Below are positions 38,690-49,432 of a stretch of 64,000 nt of DNA, piece by piece. The notes under the pieces were generated by a model. That model was given only the letters and a program-made list of their open reading frames with translations. It did no database searches and was not told the origin of the DNA. This DNA comes from Saxidomus purpurata (Eukaryota > Mollusca > Bivalvia > Venerida > Veneridae). Each line of letters opens with the position of its first letter. Positions within the stretch are counted from its first letter, which is position 1. A program made the translations under genes and the position numbers. The DNA lies in contig JAFMSR010000007.1 of NCBI GenBank assembly GCA_022818135.1, forward strand, positions 5,225,224 to 5,289,223, given 5' to 3'.

Positions 38690-38965
38690 GATAGCTGTTC
38701 AGAAGGACACTTGTGTTGCCCTCATGAACTTTGTTAGAGTAACCAATAATATCATGACAAAATCTAGGTACAAAAAGGGACATAACTGTCAAATACCGGT
38801 ATGACAATGACCTCCAGAATTTGGCAGCATCACAACCCTTTTGTCAAATGCAATACAATTTGAAAGTTTGATGAAATGGCAAAGTTATAGCCAACGTTAT
38901 GTTTATGTGATGGACGGACGGATGGACAGACAGACAAAGCGATCCCTATGTATCGCCTTTTCTCT
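38690..38965. repeat. dispersed repeat fragment
   Basis: Non-coding with phrases typical of the other long repeats here ('aaaaagggacataactgtc', 'gatggacggacggatggac', 'agcgatccctatgtatcgcc'). Treated as a truncated copy; only one end is recognisable. Confidence 0.55.
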
Positions 38966-39841
38966 AAAAGAGAGACTGCATTACATGGCTGCCTCTATCT
39001 GCAAATGCACGTGTGCATAACAGTGTATGCCTTGGGTCATAACTATGTATAGGATAGATTCAGCCACTCACAATAATTATATGTTATGCACATTTTGCGT
39101 TATAATTTTCACTACAAAACTAAGGAAGTATTTTCGCTGCAAATTTTACATTATATCGGATAGAGTGTCAGAGACCACGTGATCACAGACTACCTTAGAT
39201 GGTTGATAACCAACAAGTTAATGTAGCATGCTTGAAATGAATGGTTTGATTGAATTCTAGATACAAGTGTATTCTTCCGGGTGTCTAAATAAGATTAGAC
39301 AGTATGATGTATGTTTTAATGCAACTCGCCAGTTTTACAACTTAATAATACATGGAAAGATTTGCAGGGTATTGTATCATATGTTTTTCCTGTTACAATA
39401 TGATCTTGCCGCTTCGGCTGCCTGATGATTTGAAGCAAATGACTGTATGCCCGAGACACTCAGACTTCCTAGAATTTTTAAAAGCTTGTTCGTGTTAACC
39501 TATTGTGATCTTGGAAACCATAAAAAGGACCATTATAATGATAGAAGATGCCGAGGACACTAGTAATCATGGTAACGTCCACAAAGCTGTTAAGCCGTGG
39601 GTTAGCTTTAATTTCTGCAGCCAACATGCATCGGTCAACACAGTTGATTTACCCAGTTGATTATCACAATTGATAACTGATGCAATAGTTGTTCCTAGTA
39701 CTGCGACCAAGTTACAGCTGCTTTTAAAATCTGCTTTACCTCATAAAGTACTGGGTAGACAGTATTAGTCAAAAGTCTGGATGGAAAGAGAAAACTCCCG
39801 GGAAATATTCTTCAACATATTTACAAGCAATTTCAAGATGA

Positions 39842-40906
39842 ACAAGAGCTGTCCATAAGACAGCAAGCTCGACTATTGTGGGTGTTTGCTAATAAAACAA
39901 AACTTTTATCAGTATAATAGCAAAACAAAATTCTGCTAACTATTAAGTATAAACTAAGAAAGTTGGATCATAAAAAAGTCAAAATCTATCACTACATATT
40001 TAATTTTTGGTAAATTAATTGTTTGATACAAAATGTACCCCTGAACACTATTGCTAAGTTTGATATAACTACCATAAGTGGTTACTGAGATATGTGCATG
40101 ATAGTACCTTGCATGCAAAACTTTAACCAAATTTTCAAAGTCAAACAAGGGCCATAATTTGCACTAAATTTAAACAAGAGTTATCTGTCTTGACTGTGTG
40201 ACACCCCTTAAGACATTAACTAGTTTCAATCATAAGTGTCAATATCATAAGTGGTTACTGAGATATGTGCATGATAGTACTTAGCAGGCAAAACTTTAAC
40301 CAAATTTTCAAAGTCAAACAAGGGCCATAATTTGTATCAAATTTATGCAAAAGTTATCTGACTTGACTGTATGACACCCCCTAAGTCATTAACAAAGTTC
40401 AAGTCAATATCATAAGTGGTTACTGAGATATGTGCATGATAGTACCTAGCAGGCAAAACTTTAACCAAATTTTCAAAGTCAAACAAGGGTCATAATTTGC
40501 ACTAAATTTATACAAGAGTTATCTGACTTGACTGTGTGACACCCTTAAAGACATTTACAAAGTTTCAAGTCAATATCATAAGTGATTACTGAGATATGTG
40601 CATGATAGTACCTAGCAGGCAAAACTTTAACCAAATTTAGTACCTAGCAGGCAAAACTTTAACCAAATTTTCGAAGTCAAACAAGGGCCATAATTTGTAC
40701 TAAATTTATACAAGAGTTATCTGACTTGATTGTATGACACCCCTAAAGACATGAACAAAGTTTCAAGTCAATATCATAAGTGGTTACTGAGATATGTGCA
40801 TGACAGTACTTAGCAGGCAAAACTTTAACCAAAGAAGCAACGCCGACGCCGACGCACAAGTGACTGTAATAGCTCTCCATATTCTCCGAATAGTCGAGCT
40901 AAAAAG
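39842..40906. mobile_element. tandem-core repeat element, family 'caagagctgtc', copy 1
   Basis: The left end is caagagctgtccataagacagc, of which gctgtc-cataa-gacagc is a hairpin, then gctcgactatt. The right end is gaatagtcgagctaaaaag. About five tandem units of roughly 190 bp between them share 'cataagtggttactgagata', 'gtgcatgatagtacctagc', 'aggcaaaactttaacc', 'caagggccataattt' and 'ttatctgacttgactgt'. A small internal duplication lies near 40620. No ORF. The architecture resembles the bivalve pearl-type elements. Confidence 0.85.
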
Positions 40907-41112
40907 TAAGGATGAAAACAACTGTTATTAATTAGTGACTATCAATAACCATTCACAAACAAAACTAGTGGGTTTTTTTCAGTGAACTAATTTATTTCTA
41001 CATGATATATTAGCTCATGCAATATGAAAGTTTTCTGTTTTAATAATATCATACACACATTATTTTAAAAGTGCATTTGTATGTACAAAACGGTACTTCA
41101 ATGTAAGTTTAA

Positions 41113-41114
41113 AT

Positions 41115-41146
<32 letters not shown>

Positions 41147-41149
41147 CTA
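41113..41149. repeat. (AT)n microsatellite
   Basis: About 18 AT units within an AT-rich stretch. Confidence 0.95.
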
Positions 41150-41948
41150 AGTATGAGCTAGGTACAATAGTTTCAACAAGATACTAAATGAGTCCTGATA
41201 AGGCGTGGCCTGACTTTAGAATAAATATTTAAAAATTACCATGAAGCATTAAGTGCATGAAAATTATTTAAACAAATAACAAAATTACAATATTTTGCTA
41301 TACAATATATAAACAATAACTAAAATGGACAACTAGGCAAGAAATAACTCCTTAAGAATCAATAAATGTGTCACTATCATAGCTGTTCAATGGTAGACAA
41401 TCAATAACTTTCAAAGATCACCAAAGTTTGAACAGGAGTTCTCTTTCTTGTACATATGCTGTACAGTAAAATTTGAATGTATATATCGTGTACATCAAGT
41501 CATGGATATTGGATTTTGCACTATTGTGGATTAGGTGGGAAGCACAGCAAGAAGGTCTATAGTTATATCCAATCCTCCTTTCCTACAGTTAGGGTTGTGG
41601 TAAAAAGGTATTAAAACAAGGGCTTTTCTCCCTTGGTCACTTACGAGCATATTTATCAAATGAATGAAGCCAGGAATTTTTTTGGCTTTATTGTATCAAG
41701 TTGAGAAAAAAGTACATAATTGTATACTTGCTGAACCTGCATTTTGCTACATTGTCTTAACAGAGGCACACTACAATTTTTATTCTAAACACAATGAAAC
41801 AAGATTTATACTTTTGATGATTATAGGAAATAATATGTCAGGGAATACCTGTAGCTACATTAATGTGAATTCAAAATGCAAAAAGGCACATGATTCTGTT
41901 TAAACTGAAAAATTAACCACATGTATATTTGCTATATAATATTGTCTA

Positions 41949-42047
41949 TTTGCAGAAAAATTAACTATATATGCTATATTGCCTTTAATTACAAGGAACT
42001 ATAATTTTAAATACAATATAGCATTATATAGTTAATTTTTCTGCAAA
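41949..42047. repeat. 33-bp-arm hairpin
   Basis: The arms begin tttgcagaaaaattaactat (41949-41981) and pair with 42014-42047, with a single one-base indel. The loop is about 32 nt. It is a MITE-like palindrome; part of the arm (gaaaaattaac) also occurs just upstream at about 41910. Confidence 0.9.
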
Positions 42048-42330
42048 AAGAGTTTTAATACAGGCCCCTGTGGCTGGTTGTTCTATGACATTCATAAACT
42101 GGAGTTTATTTGATTTTAACTACTTCTGTAATGAAAACTTAAGAAATTTAATCTCAAGGAAAGCGATAGACAAACTTATTGTAACATGAATAAGAAACCG
42201 ATAAATATAAGCTTCAATTTTCTATATAAAAACAGATATAAGAAGGAAGTCCTTATCATGAATTTAACCAAGTGTGTTGAATATAAAAAGAGTAATTACA
42301 GTGTATTTGATCATGATTTTTAAGAACATG

Positions 42331-42650
42331 TCTGTGATTTACATTACATTTAGTGTAGATTGAGAACGCGTCTGTGATTTACCTTACATTTAGTGTAGAT
42401 TGAGAATGCGTCTGTGATTTACCTTACATTTAGTGTAGATTGAGAACGCGTCTGTGATTTACCTTACATTTAGTGTAGATTGAGAACGCGCCTGTGATTT
42501 ACTTTACATTTAGTGTAGATTGAGAACGCATCTGTGATTTACCTTACATTTAGTGTAGATTGAGAACGTGTCTGTGATTTACCTTACATTTAGTATAGAT
42601 TAAGAACACATCTGTGATTTACCTTACATTTAGTGTAGATTAAGATAGAG
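42331..42650. repeat. 8 x 40-bp minisatellite without indels
   Basis: Units start at 42331, 42371, 42411 and so on up to 42611, each exactly 40 bp, with 'tctgtgatttaccttacatt' followed by 'tagtgtagattgagaacg'. Only substitutions separate the units. Confidence 0.95.
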
Positions 42651-44090
42651 CAGATGAAAATTGACATTTCCAAGGTTTCACGTCCAATAAGAAAATTTTG
42701 CAGAGAAATACTGTTTTTTATTAAAATAAAAAAAAGTGGTATGGAATAACATTAAAATGATCACGAATTGAAAGGTAATGTTTTTAATTTAAAATACAAT
42801 AGAATAAAACACATTTTTGTCGGAGACTTATATTTCATTCACTTTTTTTCACATTATCCCCCTGAATAATTTTAGCCTTTTCACTCTTCTTGACAATTTT
42901 ACTATGATGTTTACTTCACTGTTGTGAATTCCCTTTAGTAAAGTTATAACCTATTCAACATCATATTGCACAGACACTGACATACACAAAATGGTGGTTA
43001 ACAACTTTATCAAGCTCAGCAACAGATTCCAAACTAATTCAACAATTGAAATAATAGACAAATTACAACTGGAACAAGAAATAATTAACAAGGGGGCCAG
43101 GACGTTTCCTTGGTGTTCAATTTATAACTATATTGTATAATCCTGGTTCCTGCCTTCTTATATTAAAGTAAGAATGTATTTGTCAACTAAAATAGCATTT
43201 CCATCTTAATTCTAACTGTTAAACATTTTGCTGCAACTCTAAAAAGCCTCAATCTGCTGATTGACAGAGAGAGATATTCAAAGTAGACATAGCGTTTGCA
43301 GTATTATTACCAGACAAAGGAAATTTATGAATGTGCACACATTTCAATTTGAAGAAGTTGCTGTGTACACTCAATCTTGTGTGTTTTTATGTAATTCTAC
43401 AGTAGGATCTCTTAAGCATGAAATGTAAACAAGATACCATTTACACCAATTATTACTGAATTTTCACACAGATTTTTATCAAACATTTTTATGAATGAAG
43501 TCTTTGTAGTTTACCTACAAAAATAATCATCCAGCTCAGTTTATATTTTGTCAAGTATTATTTTTGTAAAGTTGATTTGCCAAAGTAAATACACTTAAGT
43601 GTGTATATTGTATTCAAGCCTTGTAGAAAAATCTACATCTTGTCGTCTAGTTATTTGTTCCCCCAGATTGATGAGTATTAGCTATGTGGAGATTAGGCAA
43701 AGCAAATATATTAAAAGTTTTTCCATAATGCCCCAGTCTCCCTACACAGATCATTTAACAGGTGGTGTCCTTAGTAAGGTTGTTCTGGTGCATCAACATT
43801 CATTAATAAACGCATTTTTGCAGCATGGGTGGTTTTCACACAATGTAATCAAACACAAATTTTTGTTTACGATATGGATTGCCATTAGTGAAGCTGATTT
43901 ATCAACTAGTGTGTCTTGATATATTGCGCTTGTTTAGCATTAGTGTTGTTTAAGCTGCTTTTTCAGCTTAGCTGTTTACTTGATAGTTTGCATCAGTGCA
44001 GCTTGTTTTGTGTTTGGTTTTTCAGATCAATCTCAACTTTGAAGCTTGAAAAAATAAAAAAATGAGTTTGAAAAAAAGGTAAATAAAACA
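42651..44090. other. intergenic, no gene seen
   Basis: AT-rich. The 106-codon frame at 43599 has no domain resemblance and no splice context. Confidence 0.45.
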
Positions 44091-45160
44091 AGAGGACCAT
44101 GATGGCCCTGTATCGCTCACCTGTCTACCATTGGCAAAAATAAAAAGGTTATTAATAGCAGTTTAAAGGATCAATTTTTACCTTTGGCTCATGATATCCT
44201 CTTAATAAGCCTATGTAAAATCAAAAGACCCCCCCCAGGCAGGGTTAATTTTGACCCTGAGGTCAGGATTTGAACAATCTTGGTAGAGAGTCAATTATTG
44301 CCACATGCTGAATATCTAAGCTCTAGGCCTCATTATTTTGCTGTCTGATCATGATCTGCACTGTTGGCTATTCATTTTTTTTGCTGTCTGATCATGATCT
44401 GCACTGTAAGCTATTCATTGTATGTTGGCTGGTCATGATCTGCACTGTCAGCTTTTTATTTTTGCTGTCTGATCATGATCTGCACTGTTTGCTATGCATT
44501 ATTTAGCTGTCTGATCATGATCTGCACTTTCATAATTTAGCTGTCTGATCATGATCTGCACTTTCATTATTTTGCTGTCTGATCATGATCTGCACTTTCT
44601 GACAAATTTCAAGGATATCTGGGCTGAAAATGTAACATCTAGAGTGTTAACAAGGTTTTTCCATATTTGGGCTGTGACCTAGTTTTTGACCCCAGATGAC
44701 CCATATTCGAACTTGGGCTAGAAATCAACTTAACAACCTTTCTGACAAATTTCCAGGATATTTGGGCTGAAAATGTTACCTCTAGAGTGTTAACAAGGTT
44801 TTTCCATATTTGGGCTGTGTGACCTAGTTTTTGACCCCAGGTGACCCATATTAAAACTTGAGCTAGAAATCATAGAAACAACCTTTCTGACAAATTGCCA
44901 GGATATTTGGACTGAAACAGTAGCCTCTAGAGCCTTAACAAGATTTTTCTATTTTTGGGCTCTGTGACCTAGTTTTTGACCCCAGATGACCCATATTCGA
45001 ACTCGTCCGAGTAATTACTGGGACAAACATCCTGACCAAGTTTCGTGACAACTGAGGAAAAAATGTGACCACTAAAGTGTTAACGAACTAAATGTGGACG
45101 GACGACGTCCGACGGACATTCATCGATCCTAATAGCTCACCTGAGCAGGTGAGCTAAAAA
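44091..45160 (-). mobile_element. tandem-core repeat element, family 'gctcacctg'
   Basis: One end is gaggaccatgatggccctg then tatcgctcacctg. The other end is an exact 10-bp-arm hairpin, agctcacctg-ag-caggtgagct (45134-45155). The core has three diverged units with 'acctagtttttgacccca', 'tgacccatatt' and 'ctttctgacaaattgccagg'-type phrases, plus an inserted minisatellite. The core phrases are the reverse complement of those at 22040-23460, so both belong to one family. A further isolated end ('gatggccctataatgctcacc') lies at 45985. No coding capacity. Confidence 0.85.
44341..44600. repeat. minisatellite of TCTGATCATGATCTGCACT, seven copies
   Basis: Seven copies of the core spaced about 33-42 bp, separated by variable 'ttattttgctg' spacers. 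One copy has ggtcatgatc in place of gatcatgatc. It lies inside the element at 44091-45160. Confidence 0.92.
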
Positions 45161-45614
45161 GTTAATACAGATTGTTTATGAAATCTTTTAAATATCACTT
45201 TTCTGTTTTTATGTATACTGGTACATTATGTTTTGTTCTTTCGAGGCTATATTGCAAATGATATTTGTACAAACTGCAAGGATATCCTATCAAAATCTTT
45301 CACTGTATGAGTTACTGTTTATTAGTGCTTAACACTTTCATGTTAATTAACACATGCATTTAATAATTGTTCCTGATCACTCCTCACAAAAAGCTCTGCA
45401 CTTCAAACCGGCCCCTTCAAACAAATATTGTACATGTAATGTATATACAAAATAAATATAACCAGATTTGTTTTGACTTTATTATTTTACTACTAGATAT
45501 ATACATGGTCACCTACATCAAGTAGCTCTCTGTCTTAGGCAGCTACATCATTTTTACTGATCTCTTTGTTCATAAAAGCAGATTAAAATATATTTTGTAA
45601 TCACAACAATACAA

Positions 45615-45873
45615 ACAAGAGCTGTCAGTAGGACAGCGCACTCGACTTCTTTAGTGCTTGCCAATAAAACAAAACTTTGACACTGAAGGGCACATAAGAC
45701 TTTAACTAGGAGGTTATGATGGTAATCAAGTATGGTAAGTTTCAAAGTCATACCTCTAATAGTTTTGAAATAAAGTGGAGTGGTACCAAAAACTTAACCA
45801 AGGTGTGACACCAACGAGGACGCCGGGGCGAGTAGGATAGCTCCCCTTGTCTTCGAAATGTCGAGCTAAAAAT
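45615..45873. mobile_element. short copy 2 of the 'caagagctgtc' family
   Basis: Left end caagagctgtcagtaggaca then gcgcactcgac, with hairpin gctgtc-agtag-gacagc. Right end cttcgaaatgtcgagctaaa. Only about 260 bp with no tandem core, so the ends are defined without the array. Confidence 0.85.
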
Positions 45874-47228
45874 GAGCACTTACTTGGGCCATTCTGGAAA
45901 GCCTGACTTAAGTACATGGTATTACATTGTATGTTGTTCTTTGGTTAATGTACCAAATGACGTACATACGCAATTTTAACAGAAGACCATGATGGCCCTA
46001 TAATGCTCACCAGAGTTCCACTGAAGTTTTTTCATACAGTACATACCCATGATACATATGATAAAATGTATAGACTCTACAGATCTTTATGGGTTTTTAC
46101 AAAAAGTGAATTCAAATAGATGTAAAACATGTGACCTCCCCCGTGAAGTTGAATGGTTAAGGTTAAGGATTTGTTTTAACTTTTTCATTTTGGTCGCCAC
46201 AACCACTAGTGTACTGCATGGAATGAAATTCTATGAACAAGCTGGGCAGAGGACAATCCATGCTAAGTTTGAAGTATATGGTGGACCAACAAACTGAACA
46301 ATGAGCTTTCACAACATATTCCCGAGCCCACTCCTCCGACAAACAAGAGCTGTCACATGACAGCACGCTCGACTATTCGAAAGCTTGTTGGTAAAATGGG
46401 GTTTTTGTCTAAGAACAGGAGTATTGTGTAATTGTCTATAAGAATTAAGGTCAAAGATATGAAACTTGTTCAAAGACCTTTGTTAAATGTACATTGCATT
46501 CAAAGCCTTACTCTGGTTTCTGCAAGCCAACTGGAGGGAGGAGAGGGGGATATTTCAAACAAATACATGACCTTGTATATTTGATCATGAATAATTTTGT
46601 AACTTCTCAAAATTGATATGAATAGAATTAAAAAAGCATGACCGCTGCATCCTTCATAATTATTCTATGACATTTCAAAAGAAAGCCATTTCGAGTATTT
46701 CCATATTAGTCTGGTAAAAACTGTGACAAGTTAAAAAGGGGCATAAACCTGTAAAAAATCAAAAACATTGGTGAGGATGTTAACAGTAAAGATACATTTT
46801 AAGTTTCAAGTCAATACATTTGATAGTATTCAAGATATTTTACTCTATAAAAATCTTTAACTAAAAATTCCAAGTTAAAAAGGGGCATAAATCTAACAAA
46901 AATCAAAACAGAGTTATAGGGATTGTTTCCTCAGGTGAAGATGTTGATGGTGGACAAATAAATTGAGTTTCAAGTCAATACCTTTGATGGTACTCAAAAT
47001 ATTTGAATTTATAAAATCTTTTACCAAAAATTATAAGTTAAAAAGGAGCATAAATCTGTCAAAAATCAAAACAGAGTTATGGGGATTGTTTCCTCAGGTG
47101 TAGATGTTGATGGTAGACACATACTTTGAGTTTCAAGTCAATACCTTTGATAGTATTCAAGATATTTGACTTTATAAAAAACTTTTACCAAAAATTCTAA
47201 GTTAACAAGTGACAGGAAATTGTCACAA

Positions 47229-47559
47229 AACCAGGTTTTCATTTTCCAGTCTGCTGGCCGAGCGCAAATGTGTTTTTAAAGTCAGTAGATATACATAATG
47301 TGAAAAAGAAACAAAGGTCTTCTTCTATATATTACATGTGTAAAAAAAGCAAAGGGCCATAATTCAGGCAAAATTGATCCAAACACAAAACCCAGACAAT
47401 ATGCCCAAGGGCACTTGATAACAATACTTCTGTGAGAGTTTGGTTGAAATCCCTTGAGAAATGTAAGAGGAGTTGTGCACAGAAGGAATTGTTTACACCG
47501 GCCCACCACCGACATACCTCAATCTAATCACCAGGATTTTGTTTTCAGAAAACCTGGTT
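47229..47559. mobile_element. MITE, AACCAGGTTTTC family, copy A
   Basis: 12-bp perfect terminal inverted repeats, aaccaggttttc (47229-47240) and gaaaacctggtt (47548-47559). A subterminal 'aatctaatcaccaggatttt' forms a second small hairpin with the right end. Copy B at 53710-54351 has the same ends and the same subterminal phrase. Confidence 0.8.
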
Positions 47560-48149
47560 AGTAAGTATTTTTTTCCATATCAAGGAAATATAGAGGATAA
47601 TTGTTTGCTTCTGTGTAATATGGAATACGACGTCACAATGTCATAAACGCCTGGATGTCTTTGACGTTGCATTTGTTGAAATCATTCAATGTACTGACTG
47701 GGAACCAAATGTGAAAAAACTGTGAAAAATAAAGTTGATACTTTCAACAATTCATTTCACTTCAACAAAAAGCTGTAAATCCAAAAATTTTAGTTGAGTA
47801 TGAACTGGCAGATCTTGAAATCTAAGGTTTTTGAATAATAAAAAAAAAAACACAAATACTTTTGTAATTTATGGTAAAAAAACGGTAACCTTCTTTGATA
47901 TTATCTGTTTATCTTGATATCATAAGTCACGAGATATACATATGTGAAAAAGAAAGAAAGGAGCATAATTCCGCCAAAACTGATTAAATCACAAAGCTCC
48001 AACAATATGCACGAGGGCACTTGATGACAACAGTTCTGTGAGAGTTTGGTTTAAATATCTTGAGAAATGTAGGAGGAAGTGGGCACATGACAGTATTCTT
48101 CTATATATAACATATGTGGAAAAAAAAGCAAAGGGCCATAATTCAGGCA

Positions 48150-48157
<8 letters not shown>

Positions 48158-48192
<35 letters not shown>
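48158..48192. repeat. poly(A) run, 35 nt
   Basis: Uninterrupted A tract inside a repeat, at the junction between two tandem cores. It could be a retroposon tail; no SINE head was recognised upstream. Confidence 0.95.
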
Positions 48193-48194
<2 letters not shown>

Positions 48195-49432
48195 TGCTAG
48201 AGTATTCTCCCTTTTATAATAACTTATAGCTTTGGTTTTATTTGATAAAAATAACAAAGATGGAAAAATAAGAAATGAGAACTGACTGTAAATGAGTCTC
48301 TAAAGGGGATAATTATGTCAAAATGCTTGATACAGTTACCTCCTCCTGTACACAGGTTCGGATCATGATGGTGAACAAGTGTGCAAAGTTTGAAAGGCAT
48401 ATGTCAATCGACTTTGAAAATATCTGAGGTAGTACGCAAACTTTAACGTAAGTTCTAAGTAAAAAAAGGGGCATAATATTGTAAAAAAGCTTGATACAGT
48501 GACCTCCTCCTGTACACAGGTTGAGATCATGATGGTGAACAAGTGTGCAAAGTTTCAAAGCCATATATCGATGGACTTTAAAATTATCTGAGGTGGTACG
48601 CAAACTTTAACGTAAATTCTAAGTCGAAAAAGGGGCATAATTCTGTCAAAAGGCTTGATAGAGTTACCTCCTCCTGTGTACAGGTTGGGGGCATGATGGT
48701 GAACAAGTGTGCAAAGTTTCAAAGCCAGATGACAATTGAATTGGAAAATATTTGAGGTGGTACGCAAACTTTAACGTAAATTCTAAGTAGAAAAAGGGGC
48801 ATAATTTTGTCAAAATGCTTGATAGAATTACCTCCTCCTGTGTACAGGTTGGGGGCATGATGGTGAACAAGTGTGCAAAGTTTCAAAGCCATATGTCAAT
48901 GGACTTTGAAAATATTTGAGGTGGTACACAAACTTTAACAAAAGTGGTTACGCCGATGCTCGGGTGACTAGGATAGCTCTCCTTATTCTTCGAATAGTCG
49001 AGCTAAAAATATGCCAATGATCTTGATCCTAAGCTGAGCTGGCGGACTCTTGTAGATAAATTTGACCTTGACATAGAATATTGAAACACCATATATATGT
49101 AATCTGCACACCGTATTATCAGAATTTGTTTACATACATGTTTAAGCAGTCAAATGAAACAGATCGGTCATGAAATACAGCTATGTACAGGAATTTAATC
49201 CAGGAGACCTTGATAAATTTGACCTGTCCCAGAAACTAAGAAAACAACAAGTTTACACTCTGTGGTTAGATTTCTCCTAATCTGTCTGTCTGATTAAAAC
49301 TGCTTTGTTTTCTCTACTACAGATAATACCATCCATGAAACCTATGATTTATAACATTTTACAGTATGCTAAATTTTGACATGGTGGTTCTGTACTCTTT
49401 GAAGTCTACCTTGCATACAATAAACATGAGTG

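Larger units (their letters stand above)
37193..39841. other. intergenic with minor repeats
   Basis: Contains a perfect palindrome at 37744 and a dispersed repeat fragment at 38690-38965. No exon is supported. Confidence 0.45.
46344..49009. mobile_element. long copy 3 of the 'caagagctgtc' family, with nested insert
   Basis: Left hairpin gctgtc-acat-gacagc (46349-46364). A 15-bp perfect inverted pair, gctcgactattcgaa (46367-46381) and ttcgaatagtcgagc (48989-49003), frames the unit. Two different tandem cores are present: about 46690-47215 ('aaggggcataaatctg', 'gagtttcaagtcaatacctt') and about 48290-48950 (four roughly 165-bp units with 'acctcctcctgtacacaggt', 'gtgaacaagtgtgcaaagtt'). A MITE at 47229-47559 and a poly(A) run at 48158 sit between them. 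It may be two elements joined or one interrupted. Open frames here are array by-products. Confidence 0.8.

Noticed and set aside
42331..42650. CRISPR-like array
   Set aside because: Units are contiguous with no unique spacers, and the genome is animal.
43599..43919. 106-codon frame as a gene
   Set aside because: No domain or splice context, and the codon content is that of AT-rich random sequence.
48038..48870. Several short overlapping open frames
   Set aside because: Products of the tandem core and the poly(A) run.
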